Notes: a model not told the origin generated them from the sequence alone. DNA of 54,613 nucleotides from Laetiporus sulphureus 93-53 (GCF_001632365.1 NW_024468514.1:224180-278792), one strand, 5' to 3'. Shown: positions 31,352 through 43,800, counted from the stretch's first letter. Numbers and translations: made by a program.

Positions 31352-34300
31352 ATGAGGCAGATACGCCTCTGGTCTGTGCACGCATTGAACGATACTCATC
31401 GTCATCTGCAATGGTCTCTGACTCGGGTATCATGTCGGTACTTCTCGAATACGCGATCTGCGCGTTCAGGCGACAAGGCTCAAAAGGATATGGACAAAGC
31501 CTATTCCAAGACCTTATTACTTCCCAAAACTAAATTTTCGCTCTGGAATGATCCCTCCAAGGATCAAGCATTTGTATCAAGGACATGCGACGAGTTGTAT
31601 CGATGGCAGGTTAGGACGAGAAGTACACCCGCCTCGCCGTGCTAATCGCGAATTTGAAGTAGTGGGAAAACGCAAAGGGCCCGCTGTTTGTGTTTCATGA
31701 CGGACCTCCATATGCGAATGGAGAGTTGCACATTGGTACGCTCCCTTGCATGTTGTAGCAATACGGAAATTATATTGGATGGCATTCTAAGGACATGCCC
31801 TTAACAAGATCCTAAAGGATATCATCAACCGGTATCATGTCTCCCTTGGTCACAGAGTACAGTGAGTCGCTGCAGCGTTGTCGAACTACACCTTGGACAT
31901 GACGAAGCATAGCTACATGCCAGGTTGGGACTGTCACGGTCTTCCCATTGAGAACAAGGTGCTGGCGAAACTGGGTGTAGGTGATCGTCTTTATGGACAT
32001 GATGTTCTGCTAAATGCGATGTAGAAACGCGCTCAAGACCTTTCCCCGGATGTCATCCGCATAGAAGCGGAGGCGTTCGCAAGAGAGGAAATGCGAGTGC
32101 AGCAGGACCAGTTCAGGCAATTTGGTGTGATGGCCAATTGGCAGCCTGAGTCTACATATCGCACTTTGGGTATGCGCTAGTAAATGTCTTCTGACAGAAA
32201 CGCTGATGTTGCCAAAGATCACGACTACGAGATGAGGCAGTTACAGATCTTCCAGAAGATGGTAGAAAAAGGTATTCATCCTGTCCCATAACGGCTTTTC
32301 CGCTTTATGAACTTCGGTCTTTCCAGGTCTCATCTATCGAAACTATCGTCCTGTATACTATTCCCCGTCGTCGTCATCGGCACTCGCGGAAGCAGAACTG
32401 ACATACAACGAGAAACATGTCTCGCATTCGGTCTATGTCGCCTTTGAGCTCAATACAGCCAGCCCGAACATGAGCACCACGCTTCGCACGCTCGTCACCG
32501 GACGAAAGAATGTACGGCTGCTGGTATGGACGACCACACCCTGGACTCTCACTGCCAACATGGCGAGCACACTGTTATTATAATACGGGTTACCGTAGAC
32601 AAAGTGCTGATCGGGTTCTACTAGGCAATCGCTGTCAATCCGGAAATGATGTACAAAGCCGTGGCCGCTAGCGCTGACCCTACTGCGCCGTTGGACATAT
32701 TTGCGTGTGATCTCGAGAATAACATAGCAAAGCACCCGGAAGTTCTCGGTTCTGCGGTCCCTATAGCTGAGATTCCAGGTACACCAAATCAATACCTCAA
32801 ATGATCACGAAACAATGTTGATTTCTATTTCGTCCTTAGGACACGAGCTGGTCAATGCGACTTACCGCTCAATCTTCTCTTCCTTGCACGATACTGGCCC
32901 TCGCGCATCGCTTCCCATCCTCTCCTCCTCGCACGTTACGCCAGACTCCGGTACCGGACTTGTACACTGTGCCCCCGCTCACGGTGCTGAGGACTATGCT
33001 GTCATGCGTTCCCTCGGACTGCTCCCCTCTTCCTCTACGCTAGGGAGCCTGCTCTGTCACGTCGACTTGCTTGGGCAGTTCACAGAAGATGTAGCTGACG
33101 AGGTCGGCGAGAGGGCAGCGCATGCTTTGATCGGCAAGGATGTGCTTGGTGACGGCAGCAAGGCGATTGTAGAGCTTTTGATGAAGGCTGGCGCGCTCAG
33201 GAAAGTGCACAGGTATACCCATCGATATCCATACGACTGGAGGACAGACAAGCCCGTCATCGTTATGTAAGATCTGTCACTGCAAGGGATTCTCATCGAC
33301 AGCTTAAACATATTCTTTTATAGTGCTACGTCGCAGTGGTTCGCGAGTACAGATCAGATCAAGGAAGATGCCATCGCTGCACTCGAAGACGTGGCCTTCC
33401 ACCCTGCGGCTTGTGCGTATGACCAGCTGTCTTATTGTCATTTTTGTCCCTCATCTACTACCCTCTAGCGCGCAACCGACTAGAATCTTTCGTCCGCTCG
33501 CGCTCGGAATGGTGCATCTCCCGGCAACGGGTTTGGGGCGTGCCTATTCCCGCTATGCACCACATACCCACAGGACGCTCACTCCTCGACTCCGCCAGTC
33601 TCGACCACATCCTCAGCATCTTGCAGGAGAAGCGGACGGAGTACTGGTGGAAGGGACCCGTACACGAATTCGTCCCGCCCGCGTTGCGGGACGGCATGGA
33701 CGAGCGGAAGCTTGCAGAGACATGGCGTAAGGGCACGGACACGATGGACGTGTGGTTTGACAGTGGCACTTCCTGGTCGATGCTGGACGGGCTGTACCGT
33801 GAGGGCGGAAGTGGAAATGGGCGGACCTTCGGTGCAGACGTGTGCCTGGAGGGCTCCGATCAGCACCGCGGATGGTTCCAGAGTCAGCTGCTGACGGCGA
33901 TCGGATCGGCTACGGCAGAGGAGCGCAAAGGCGTCGCGCCGTATAGCACGCTCATCACGCACGGGATGGTGCTGGATGAGTCGGGAAGGAAGATGAGCAA
34001 GTCCGTGGGGAACGTCATCAGTCCCATGGCCATCATCCATGGTGGGAAGGTGAGTGGAGCTGTTTGGCTGCGGGAATATATGCTTATGTGGTGATTGTAG
34101 GACAAGAAGAAGGAACCTGAGTATGGCACGGAAGTTCTCCGTCTATGGGCAGCTACCGTGGAGTTCACAAAGGACATGCACATCGGCCCGACGTTGCTCG
34201 CTCAGTGCAAAGAGACGCTGCGCAAGATTCGGAACACGGCGCGCTTCATTCTAGGTGTGCTGGGAGACCAGCAAAATTCTGACAAAGCTGATAGAAAGGA

Positions 34301-35453
34301 ATTTGGTTTGGTGCGTACCTGAGCTACTTAGTAGATCCATCTTCTTGACAGTACAGCTAGGCGGAGCGCTACGTGATGCACGAGTTGTACAAACTGGAGC
34401 AGGAAAGCCTGCGGGATTACGCTGCGTTTGACTTTCCCAGAGGTGAGAAATGCTACGATCTCATTCATGTCATTTACCCTGATAGCTCGCAGTGGTGAAC
34501 GGGCTTGCAAATTTTGCGAGCATCACGCTCTCCTCGCTGTACCTCGACATCACGAAAGATTGTTTGTATGCAGACGCGATATACAGTCTGGAGCGACGCA
34601 GGGTCGTCACCGTACTTGAGCAGGTCACTCACATGCCTTGTACAAATAAATTGGGCCGCTGACATCATGCAGGTATTGAACACAATGACCTCGGTAATGG
34701 CACCTATATTGCCTTATGTTGCCGAAGAGATACATGAAATCCTTCGTTCCGCTCCGGGCACTTCGGTCTTTACGAAGAAGTGGACACAGCTGGTAATATT
34801 CGTCCATTGTTTCGATTGTGATCGCCTTAGCCTTAATTCATCTTTCTAAAGGATAGCAACTGGGAAGATTCAGATGCTGAGCGTGACATGAATGAGCTTC
34901 TTCGCATACGCAGCAAAGTGTTAGCTGCGCTCGAGCATGCCCGTCAGGACAAGTACAGACTTGCCTTGTTAATGACGTCTCCAGATGCTCATAAAACACG
35001 TATAGGAAACTTCGAAGTTCTCTGGAAGCTGGTGTACAATTGACCTTGCCAGAGAGTGTACCTCAAGGTGTCCAGCATCTTATCGACGTCCTGCGTCGTG
35101 AAGGTAAGGTTACTGTTGACCAATGTCACTGAAACAGAACACTCACTTTCGGAAATTAGAATCTTTCCTGAAGACGCTTTTCATCGTCTCAGATGTGTCG
35201 CTATCCGCAAAAGATTATACACCGCAGCCAGGTGGTTGGGTGTATTCGGAGTCTCTTCCACTCGGTGGTATGCAAAATAATCGTACGAAACGCGTCTTCA
35301 TTGCTGATTCACGACACATCAGGCTCTGAAGCATCAGTGAAAATCATCGTGCATCCCGCCACCTTAAACAAGTGTCCCCGATGCTGGGCCTACACGCGGT
35401 CGAAGGAAGAGACATTGTGTCACAGGTGCTCAGAGGTCGTGTCTGTCAGCTAG
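31352..35453 (+). CDS. ISM1: Isoleucyl-tRNA synthetase, mitochondrial type
   Basis: About 19 exons give a protein of about 1050 residues, close to yeast Ism1. The N-terminus ([18 protein letters not shown]... [10 protein letters not shown]) looks like a mitochondrial presequence. Class I signatures are present: [11 protein letters not shown] (split by the intron 31736-31791) and RKMSKSVGN (about 33990). [15 protein letters not shown], the editing-domain region and [14 protein letters not shown] support IleRS rather than ValRS or LeuRS. The C-terminus [10 protein letters not shown]...LCHRC is the IleRS zinc finger. Intron 32563-32624 has a GC donor (ATG|GCGAGC). The frame around 35104-35137 needs a 29-nt intron or a one-base error. 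The start at 31352 was chosen as the ATG giving the targeting sequence. Confidence 0.9.
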
Positions 35454-35653
35454 AGATACATTACATTAGCACATAATTATCCCACCATGAGCCTCCTCTC
35501 ACGCACACGTATCAGAATCTACGGTAATCCTCAATAAGCGCGTCGCCACAATCGCGGGCGTTTAGCGCGACCCTCATTAAACTTTTGTGTGTATTACGAG
35601 CGTGTACCGATAGACTTTCGCACTCGTGAGTGTCTATCTCCATCCGAGACTGC

Positions 35654-38318
35654 ATGTTCCCTTCTCGCAATGCGACGATACGATTAACTCGACTTGCCAG
35701 CTCGTTTACACGGCATCGCTTACCCCATCTGATAGCGACCTCTAAACGCGTCGAGTCAGTCAAGAAAGGCGCGCTTTACTGCTGCTTCAGATCTCTCTCA
35801 ACTGCCACTATGTCCATCGAAAGCTTCACTCAGTCGCTTGCGGGCCTATCAATTCAGCCGCATGCCGTCGTCTCGCATGGCGAGACGAGCTCTCCGGCCG
35901 CGTGGCGGGAGGCCCTAGAGGCGAGCTCGTCTGCGCCGAAATCGTTCGAGCTGATCAAAACGCTGGTCTACAAGCCTAAGACGGCGAAGACGGCGACCCC
36001 TGTGCCGCTGGTCGTCATCGCGCGAGAGAACACGGATGTTGTCTCCAGTGCAGTGGGCAAGAAGCTCGGGCTGAAGGACCTGCGTTGGGCGTCGGACGAC
36101 CTGCTGAACGAGTTTCTCTCGCTCGATAAGAACTCGCGTATGTTTCTTCCGCTCGTATCAATCATATCTATCTGACACGATCAGACAGTATCCCCACTCG
36201 CCCTGACAGAGCAGACGTACCCAAAAGTCACCACCGTGATCGACACCAGCATTATCTCCTCCTCCACCCCCTTCGCCGTCCGCGGCTTGTCCTCGAGTTC
36301 AACTCTCTTCCTGTCCGGCAAGGACATCCATGCGTACCTGAAGCGACTCTCGAGCGAACAGGCTCCGCTGCACGAGTTTGACTTTGAGGCTATCAAGGTT
36401 GAAGTGGATGGCCCTGCCAAGGCTGCTCCCGCGAAGAAGGAGAAGGAGGAGGCAAAGATTGAGGGCGCGATTCAAGTGGCGATCGGCATCAAAAAGGAGG
36501 TGGACTTTTCGGCCTGGTACACGAATGTGAGTCCATATGTGTAGGGGAAATGCCATGAAGTGCCGATGCTCAAACCCGCTCTCATAGGTCTTGATCAAAG
36601 CAGACATGTTGGATTACTATAACGTCAGCGGTTGCTACATACTCCGCCCGTGGTCATATAGCATCTGGGAGGTCATCCAAGGTACGCTATCATCCACGAT
36701 TTCCATTCTGATCAGTAGGCTAAAAGACTGCCAGATTGGTTCAACGCGCACATCCGCGACATGGGCGTGCAGAACGCGTATTTCCCGATGTTCGTATCGG
36801 CAAAGGTGCTTGAGCGCGAGAAGGACCACATTGAGGGTTTCTCCCCCGAAGTGGCTTGGGTAACGCGCGCGTAAGTTGTTCCACCGAGGTGCCTCATGCA
36901 GGTGCTAATAGTGTCTCAGTGGAAGCTCCGAGCTCGAGGAGCCGATTGCTGTCCGTCCGACATCGGAGACTGTCATGTACCCGTACTACGCGAAGTGGAT
37001 CAAGAGCCATCGCGATCTCCCTCTCAAGCTTAACCAGTGGAACAATGTCGTGCGCTGGGAGTTCAAGAATCCCCGTGAGCATAGCGAAACGCGTGTATTT
37101 CTGTTCTGATTATTTCGCGCCAGAGCCATTCCTGCGTACACGTGAATTCCTGTGGCAGGAGGGCCACACCGCACACCTGACGAAAGCTGAGGCCGACGTC
37201 GAGGTCCGCGAGATCCTGGACTTGTACAGGCAGGTGTACGAGGACCTCCTTGCAGTTCCGGTCATCCAGGGTGTCAAGTCCGAGAAGGAGAAGTTCGCAG
37301 GCGGTCTGTACACGACCACCGTCGAGGGATTCGTCCCGACCACTGGACGCGGCATCCAGGCAGGCACGTCCCACTGTCTTGGCCAGAACTTTTCGCGCCC
37401 GGAGATGTTCAACATCTTCGTCGAGGACCCGAATGACCCGACCGGCCAAGGCAAGACATACGTCTGGCAGAACTCGTGGGGCTTGTCGACGCGTGCCATC
37501 GGTGTGATGGTCATGATTCATGGAGACAATCAGGGTCTCGTGCTGCCTCCCCGTGTTGCTTCGATCCAGGTCATCATCGTGCCGTGTGGGATCACGGCGA
37601 AGGCGACGGACGAGTTGCGGAATGCCATCAACACGAAGTGCGAGGAGCTCGCGACCCGTCTCAAGAAGGTGGGCATCAAGGCAAAGGCAGATCTCCGTGA
37701 AGGTTACACTCCCGGCTGGAAGTTCAACGAGTGGGAGCAAAAGGTGTGTTGCTCGTTCCCGTTGAAGGCAGTCGTTCTCTCATCTTGCTTCCCAGGGTGT
37801 TCCGCTCCGTCTCGAGATTGGGCCTGCCGACCTCACGAAGCAGCAGACGCTCAGCGTGCGCCGCGACACGGGTGTCAAGGCTCCGCTCCCTCTGGCAGAC
37901 ATCACGTCGTCTGTGCCGAAGTTGTTAGATACGATCCAGGCAGAGATGTTCAAGCGTGCGCAGGACACATATTTCTCGCGCCTGAGGAAGGTCACACGCT
38001 GGGAGGACGTTGTGCCGACGCTCGACGACAAGTGCGTCGTCGTCATGCCGTGGTGCGAGGAGGAGTCGTGCGAGGACGACATTAAAGAGCGCAGTGCGCG
38101 GTCGTGAGTGGCCGTTTCTCCGAAATTGGGTGCGCCAGACTGATTTGGTCGCATCCAGAGCGGAGCCTCAAGATGAACGTGCGCCGTCTGCGGGAGCGAA
38201 GTCGCTCTGCATTCCGTTTGAGCAATCGAGGTGGCCAGCGATTGAGCCTGGCAAGACGAAATGCGCGGCGTGCGGTAAGGATGCAAAGAGGTGGACGATG
38301 TTCGGCCGCTCGTACTGA
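35654..38318 (+). CDS. Prolyl-tRNA synthetase, eukaryotic type, with YbaK-like N-terminal domain
   Basis: Eight exons: up to 36137, then 36189-36526, 36588-36681, 36735-36870, 36920-37074, 37124-37743, 37796-38103 and 38159-38318. From ATG 35810 ([15 protein letters not shown]) the protein has 712 residues. The first 200 or so ([33 protein letters not shown]) resemble the YbaK/ProX editing fold fused to many eukaryotic ProRS. Class II motifs: [32 protein letters not shown] and [29 protein letters not shown] and the zinc-binding tail KCAACGK ending in Tyr mark the cytosolic type. An in-frame ATG at 35654 would add 52 Arg/Ser-rich residues before MSIESF, resembling a mitochondrial presequence. 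It lies about 200 bp after the IleRS gene on the same strand. Confidence 0.92.
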
Positions 38319-38590
38319 TCCGGCGGGGGATGATTGCACGACTTTCGCGGGAACTGTGAATCTTGAAGTTAAAGGTTACGAACGTATGTAGCATACCCTG
38401 CTTGATAGGTTGCAACGGATTGTGTTAGTGTCTTGTGCACTAGAGTTGCGACGGAGCGAATTGTGAATCCTTGCTTTGGATGAACGTGTCGCGACCACGT
38501 GCCTCAGCCACAGACGCGTTTTAAGCAGCCTGCGCTCGCCCTTTCTTGACTTTCACCTTCATCCGCACTACGATTATATACCATCCTGCG

Positions 38591-40925
38591 ATGCCTAGGA
38601 AAGTGGTGAAGAGGAATGGCCCAACACAGGTTATCAATAGACCTAATCCTCTGCCAGAGGCCGTCTTGAACGAAATCGAAAATGCCGAGGGATGGGCCTC
38701 CGTCGTGCACATCCTCTGCGATTCTTTCAAGTTACCAGGTCAGTGTGTCATTTTCATGCCTCCAACCGAGTTTTAAAAGCACTTTCAAGATCTTACGAAG
38801 CGCAGTGGCCTCAAGAAGATCTATCTGCGCTTCAATGAAACCTACAACATGCTCGACGACGCGTACGTAAAGAACGCCGGCAACATTAAAGTCACGGGAG
38901 GTATCGTTGGAATATGGGCGAAGATGTCTGCCGACGCTCTTCTCCGGGACAAGCTACTCAAAGAAGGTAAGGAACGTCGCTTTCACTGTGCTAAGCAGCT
39001 GAGTGCATCCGCTTTCTACAGCCTTTGTGTCGAAGCTGGTCCCGCTGCTCGATATACCCTTGACTCGTTATATCGTCTTGCAGGCACTGTCTACCGTGAC
39101 ACACCATGGAGGACTAGTAGCTAGGCACGAAATTGCGAAGCTCACTCCCACACTTCTTCGACTCCTTGGAGAATTTCCCGATGACGACGCGCTCACTGAG
39201 CTCACTACAGTGATCATGTTTCATGCAATAGGCGCGGTCATTGGCCAGGAAGAGGATCCCGATCCACAGCTGCTGAGACGTCTTGATATGCGCTCTGTGC
39301 TCAAAATCACCACGGACAACCTCCGCAAGCCGAGCGCGTCGCGCCTGATGATCAACCACGCGATGGGTATTCTCAACAGCGCAACGCTTCATTGCCACAA
39401 GGAATGCAAGGCTCTTCCGTCCCTCGTCACCTTCCTTGTCGCGTGTGTCCGCGGTAACGATCTCATCACCCGGTGCAATGCTCTCGGCGGGCTCATTCGC
39501 CTCAACTACAAGGAGTCGGAGCCCGACATGCGCTTCTACGACCCGCAGAAGATGATAGCAGCGGTGCAGCGCCGCTTCCCGGACGAGCTGGTCGACAACA
39601 TCATGGACTACGGCCTCGAGCGCTGCGACATGATGGTCACCCTCCAGTCGACGAAGAGTTTCCAGCACGCGATGATGGAGGTGGTGCGCACGCATGACCT
39701 GTATTCGCTCGGACATACGCTTGCGCGACTCATTCTGCGAACAGAGTTCTCCGTGGCAGACGGCATGTTCGAGGTGCAGAACGAACGCACGGGCAAGCTC
39801 GAGAAAATGGACGTGGGCCTACCGTTTACGATGTGGTCGGATGCACTGCCCCACTGCGTGCGCGCCCTTCGCGGGCGCGGGGGCAAGGCAGACCTGGACG
39901 CTGCGGACGTCGTAGAGATGAAACACTATATCATGAAGCAACGTGTCAGCGACTCGGTACAGATCGGCCTCAAAGTAATCGAACGCAACCCCCAGTTGGC
40001 GTACGCGTACTACGTGATCGCGCTGGGTGCGGATACCGAGCGGGGCTTGCGGTGCGCCAAAAAGGGCCTGAAGTGTAAAGAAACCACACCGTTCGTCAAG
40101 AACTATCTCCTCTGGCGTGCCGTCGAGCACGCGGGCAACATGGGTGTTACTCGGCTTCAGGAAGCAACGGCCGGCAGCAAAGATTATACTGAAGGGCTGG
40201 CATTCCTGACTTCGTCTCAGGAGGACGCGAAGCGGTTCATTGCCGAGGCACCTCCCGATTCGCGTAACATGGGCACTATCTTGGACTGGTACATCATTTG
40301 CACGATTGCGCTGAAAGGGCCGGAGTTGAGCGCCGACCTCCACGAACTAAACGTACGTGCAGCTTGAGTCTTCACATCGCCTCTTCTAATGAATGTGCGA
40401 TACGGCCAGGACTACTTCAAGAAGGTCGAGCTCGCCGACAGGTTCGCCAACTTCTTCGGCTACCCTCCAAAGCAGACCCAGATGCGCCTCACCCGCGAGC
40501 TCATCGTCTCCAACTACCCCGCAGCCATGAAAAGCTGGGGTGCCGTCATTTCGCGCTTTGACACGATGGATCTGAACACCGAGCCGGATGCTCACGGCAC
40601 CCCGTCGTCAGACAAAGTGTTCGACGGTCTCGCCGCGTGGCTTGACGACCTGCACGTTGACGACGGCCCAGCGGTGGAACAGCAGCGGCACTGCGTCCAT
40701 CCCAGAGTCTCGCCCAATAGCGTCTCTCTGTATCGATGCTCGTACTGCGGCAATCCGAGCGCTGTATTGAGAAAGTGCGGCGGATGTGGCAAGACTAGGT
40801 ACGTCGAACATGTCGTTGTGTGTTTTCGGGATGTGTCGATTGATATTTCCTGTAGATATTGCGACCAGTCCTGCCAGAAGTCCCATTGGAGCGAGCACAA
40901 GCGTGCATGCAAAGCCAATGCGTAG
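38591..40925 (+). CDS. MYND zinc-finger protein with helical-repeat body
   Basis: Five exons (38591-38738, 38790-38966, 39022-40352, 40410-40798, 40856-40925) give 704 residues. It begins MPRKVVKRNGPTQVIN. The body is alpha-helical, with an ARM/HEAT-like stretch (LVPLLDIPLTRYIVLQALS, VTFLVACVRGNDLITRCNAL). A later part (QIGLKVIERNPQLAYAYYVI, GLRCAKKGLKCKETTPF) recalls TPR-like helices. The C-terminus CSYCGNPSAVLRKCGGCG then YCDQSCQKSHWSEHKRAC is a complete MYND finger, split by the last intron. MYND fingers bind proline-rich peptides in partner proteins. There is no SET domain, so it is not a SMYD methyltransferase. The partner and role are unknown; similar MYND proteins are common in agaricomycetes. 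Confidence 0.88.
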
Positions 40926-41189
40926 ACGTTCAATTCGCCCTACTCAAGTGCGATCTACATTTCTTGTCATCTCTTGTGCTGTATTTGTGTCACATCTGTT
41001 TGCCCGTATGACCCGGTCTTCTGCTTTGCTGCCCATATGAATACCCAACTTGTCTGTACAACATAGAAGTGATAAATATATCGCACTCTCTGAGAGAGAA
41101 ATGGCTGGCCGAAACAGTCCCTCATGCCGAAATCGACAATGTGTCCCGAAAGCAAAAACATATATGGGCCAGTATGAAATGCAGAAGCA

Positions 41190-42171
41190 CTAAGATCTGC
41201 GACGCTTGTTCTTAGTAGCGTCCAGAGCGTCCGCCTTTCGCTCCTCGACCCTCTGTAGGAACTCGACTTTTTCGAGGTAGCCTCCTCCTCGTCTGTTTGC
41301 TTCGAGCTCGTCCTTCAGGCCCAAGAGCTCCTCCTTCTGAACGTGTGCTCGCCAGTCCATGGCAGACTTGTCCAAGGTCGTAAGCTTCTTTGCTTTTTGC
41401 GCACCAGGAAGCGGAGCGAGCGTCGTCTTCGCCTTGCGCGGTCCTGGCCGCTTGATCGTTGCTTTAGGAGCGGCGGAAGAGGATCCGCTGGCCACTGTAG
41501 ATGGCTTGGCAGCTTCTGGAGGTTCAACTGGCGGAGATGCAGAGTCCTCTGGACCGACGGATTTGGATGGTTGAGATGCAGTGTTCTTGTGACCATCGGA
41601 TGTGGATGGCAGCAATGCAGAGCCTTCGCGACTGTTAGATCTGGTAGGGTTGCTTTCGCGCTGTGTTCCAGAAGGCTCCCATCGGGGCCACTTCTTCGCT
41701 TCATCCGAGTCTTCGGGCACCTCCTTCACTTCTCTGCAAGGTATGCACTCGCACACATCACACGGGAAACACAAACTGCAGAAGCGCAAGTCGGGACTTA
41801 CACGACGTCTTCCCCAGCAAAGCGGTATCGTCTCTCTATCTTCACCATCCGCGGTGGAGTGCTCGATGGCTTCGGCTGTGGCGCAGCTACGGACGCCTGG
41901 AATTGGGCCCACAGTGCATCGCGTTCTCTGTGACAGGACGTTATATATGCAGGATGGTATTGCGGGTTGGGCGTACCTCTTCTTCGCATCTTCGTCCTGC
42001 TCAGCGGGTTGTGGCGGGCTGGTGCGTGCACGCTTGGCTTCCGGTTCATCGTCCGAGGATAGAGTGTCTGTTTCGCCTGAGTGGAAGAGAAGGTATATAA
42101 TGATTTCCAAGCTCACCCTCTGCTGTGGGCACGTAGTCAGGATCGTCGTCGGAATCGGAATCGTGGCGCAT
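41190..42171 (-). CDS. SWC5: BCNT/Swc5, SWR1 chromatin-remodelling complex subunit
   Basis: Four exons on the minus strand (42117-42171, 41977-42076, 41802-41927, 41190-41733) give 274 residues. The N-terminus is highly acidic (MRHDSDSDDDPDYVPTAEG, LSSDDEPEAKRAR), as in Swc5/CFDP1, where this region binds histones. The middle is Ser/Pro-rich and low in complexity. The last 80 residues are the BCNT-C domain: KKLTTLDKSAMDWRAHVQ, then LKDELEANRRGGGYLEKVEF and LQRVEERKADALDA. In yeast this domain is needed for Swr1 to exchange H2A.Z. The length is close to that of yeast Swc5. It is convergent with the MYND gene, with 264 bp between the stops. Confidence 0.92.
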
Positions 42172-42276
42172 TGAGCTCTCTTCGTTCGACGAGCGTTCTG
42201 ACGGTTCTGAGGTGAGTTGCTCTGGTCCGATTTTACAACACCAGAATATAGAAATCTGAGAAAGGAACTAAAGAAG

Positions 42277-42369
42277 TCCCTGGTAGTATATCGGTTAGTA
42301 CACGCGCCTGTCATTTGGCGTAGCGGTTAACGCCCGCGCGAAAGCGGGGTTCGACTCCCCGCCAGGGAG
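42277..42369 (+). tRNA. tRNA-Asp (anticodon GTC) with a 21-nt intron
   Basis: The acceptor is TCCCTGG/CCAGGGA with discriminator G, the D arm has TATATCGGTTAGTA, and the T arm is CGGGGTTCGACTCCCCG. The anticodon stem CGCGC/GCGCG closes only if 42314-42334 is removed between positions 37 and 38, leaving the loop CTGTCAC with GTC. The intron itself can pair GGCGT with ACGCC. A T-run follows at about 42374. Confidence 0.9.
42314..42334 (+). other. Intron of tRNA-Asp
   Basis: Twenty-one nucleotides one base 3' of the anticodon, the canonical place for nuclear tRNA introns. It has a five-base-pair potential hairpin of its own. Confidence 0.8.
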
Positions 42370-42902
42370 AATACTTTTTACTTTCAAGTCTTTTTCGTAT
42401 TGACTTCTCCAGTGATGATTGTTGCGATGGTGATTTCAGACCAGTATACTTCACTCATTCTATACATTAAACAGCAAGGAAGATTCCAATCCTAAGCGTT
42501 AGTTTGGGCAATTCGGTGACTGACATACCATGGTAATACCGGTGAAGGTCTATTAGTACCACGAACGTTAGCGATGTTTCGTTACTTGCTCTCTTACCGA
42601 TTAGTGATTCCAGCTCGTCGATCACTGAATATGTTTCAGTAGAAACCCGAAACACGACGAAGCAATATTCAAGGGAAAAATCTCCTTCGCGCTGGAGGCT
42701 ACTGCGATTCAATCGGTGATCTTGCACTCAATCTTCTCGCTGAACTGCTCAGTGCTATCTGCGATTGGAGCAATAGGAACGAATATAGGCCGGGGTCTGC
42801 TCCAGCTAACTCTATTATATGTGTCATGCTCAATGTCATGAACAACGTTTCTAGTGCATCTTGAAATCGATCTACTCAGTCTCGGGGACTACGAAGATAG
42901 CA
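42370..42902. other. Intergenic stretch between tRNA-Asp and the GST gene
   Basis: A minus-strand frame of 86 codons (42467-42727) contains TFVVLIDLHRYYHGM but matches no family I know and has no clear splice partners. Otherwise nothing is recognised. Confidence 0.4.
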
Positions 42903-43800
42903 TTATAAGAGTTCCATATACGGTTGCAGGTTCTGCATGTGGCGTTCCCATTTCCCATTATTTCGTCCCTTGATTCTGTCCCATGCTCCTTCGGGCCCTG
43001 CAATTTTGAACCAGTTTAAGATTGCACCTAGTACAAAGTCCGCGTAACTTGGTCCTTCGACTGGGCTGAATAACCACTGCTCCCCGTGTTCGATTCGATC
43101 GGTAAATCCAGAGAGGTTGTCCAGGCCTCTATATACTCTTGCCCACATTGCGTCGTGCACTTCTGGTCGGAAAATCTCGTCCAGTCCGACCCCTGCCAGC
43201 AGTGAAACAATGATGGTTGCCATTCATCTCCAGCTCTATGACTATCAACGTACGTGCCACTCACCGAAAATCTCCTTCCTACTCGAGACGTAAAATTCCC
43301 TTTCACGACCCTCAGGCAAAATTTTCGTCAGGTTAGGCGCAACCATGACGAACATATTCGAGCTCGTGTTCTGCGAGATCGTCATGTGGTAAATCATCTG
43401 CCTATCGCGGCCTCCTGGGTAGATGGGGGGCTCTGGGTACTTGTGCTCTAGGTAATCGGCGATGTCGAGGGAGTCGGACACAACTACGGCTGGTTTGCCT
43501 TCGACCTGATCCACGATTACGGGAACAGTGTAGTATGGTTTCTCCATCCTGGTAGGAGCAGCCCCGATGGAGGACAGAACGTCTGTGACATCGGGCCAAG
43601 CGAGCCACTGAGTGATGTAGGGAAGTTTCTTGTAGTTCAAGACAAACCTGTCGTCAAATCCCATCGTGAATGATCCCGTTCAAGTTCATACGTGTTCTGA
43701 CCAACCGAGCTTTCCAGACATTTGGAGACCAGGCCGGCGGGTCTAGCTTCGACCGGATGTCATACAGCGTGATGAGATGTTTCGCAGGCATCGTGGACAT
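42903..43800 (-). CDS. Glutathione S-transferase (fungal etherase-like type)
   Basis: Three exons on the minus strand (43706-43800, 43265-43647, 42903-43192) give 255 residues, the usual GST length. The start MSTMPAKHLITLYDIRSK leads into DPPAWSPNVWKAR and VLNYKKLPYITQWLAWPDV, as in the thioredoxin-like N-terminal domain of fungal GSTs related to LigE-type etherases. The cis-Pro/SD signature is YTVPVIVDQVEGKPAVVVSD then SLDIADYLEHKYPEPP. The helical C-terminal domain includes FSPVEGPSYADFVLGAILNW. Such enzymes conjugate glutathione to electrophiles in the cytosol and are expanded in wood-decay fungi. Intron 43193-43264 was placed at the acceptor that restores the frame. Confidence 0.88.

Noticed and set aside
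37063..37740. 225-codon minus-strand ORF
   Set aside because: It lies entirely antisense to a conserved ProRS exon with class II motifs.
42467..42727. 86-codon minus-strand ORF as an extra exon of the GST gene
   Set aside because: The GST frame closes at 42903 with the expected length, and no splice pair links this ORF.
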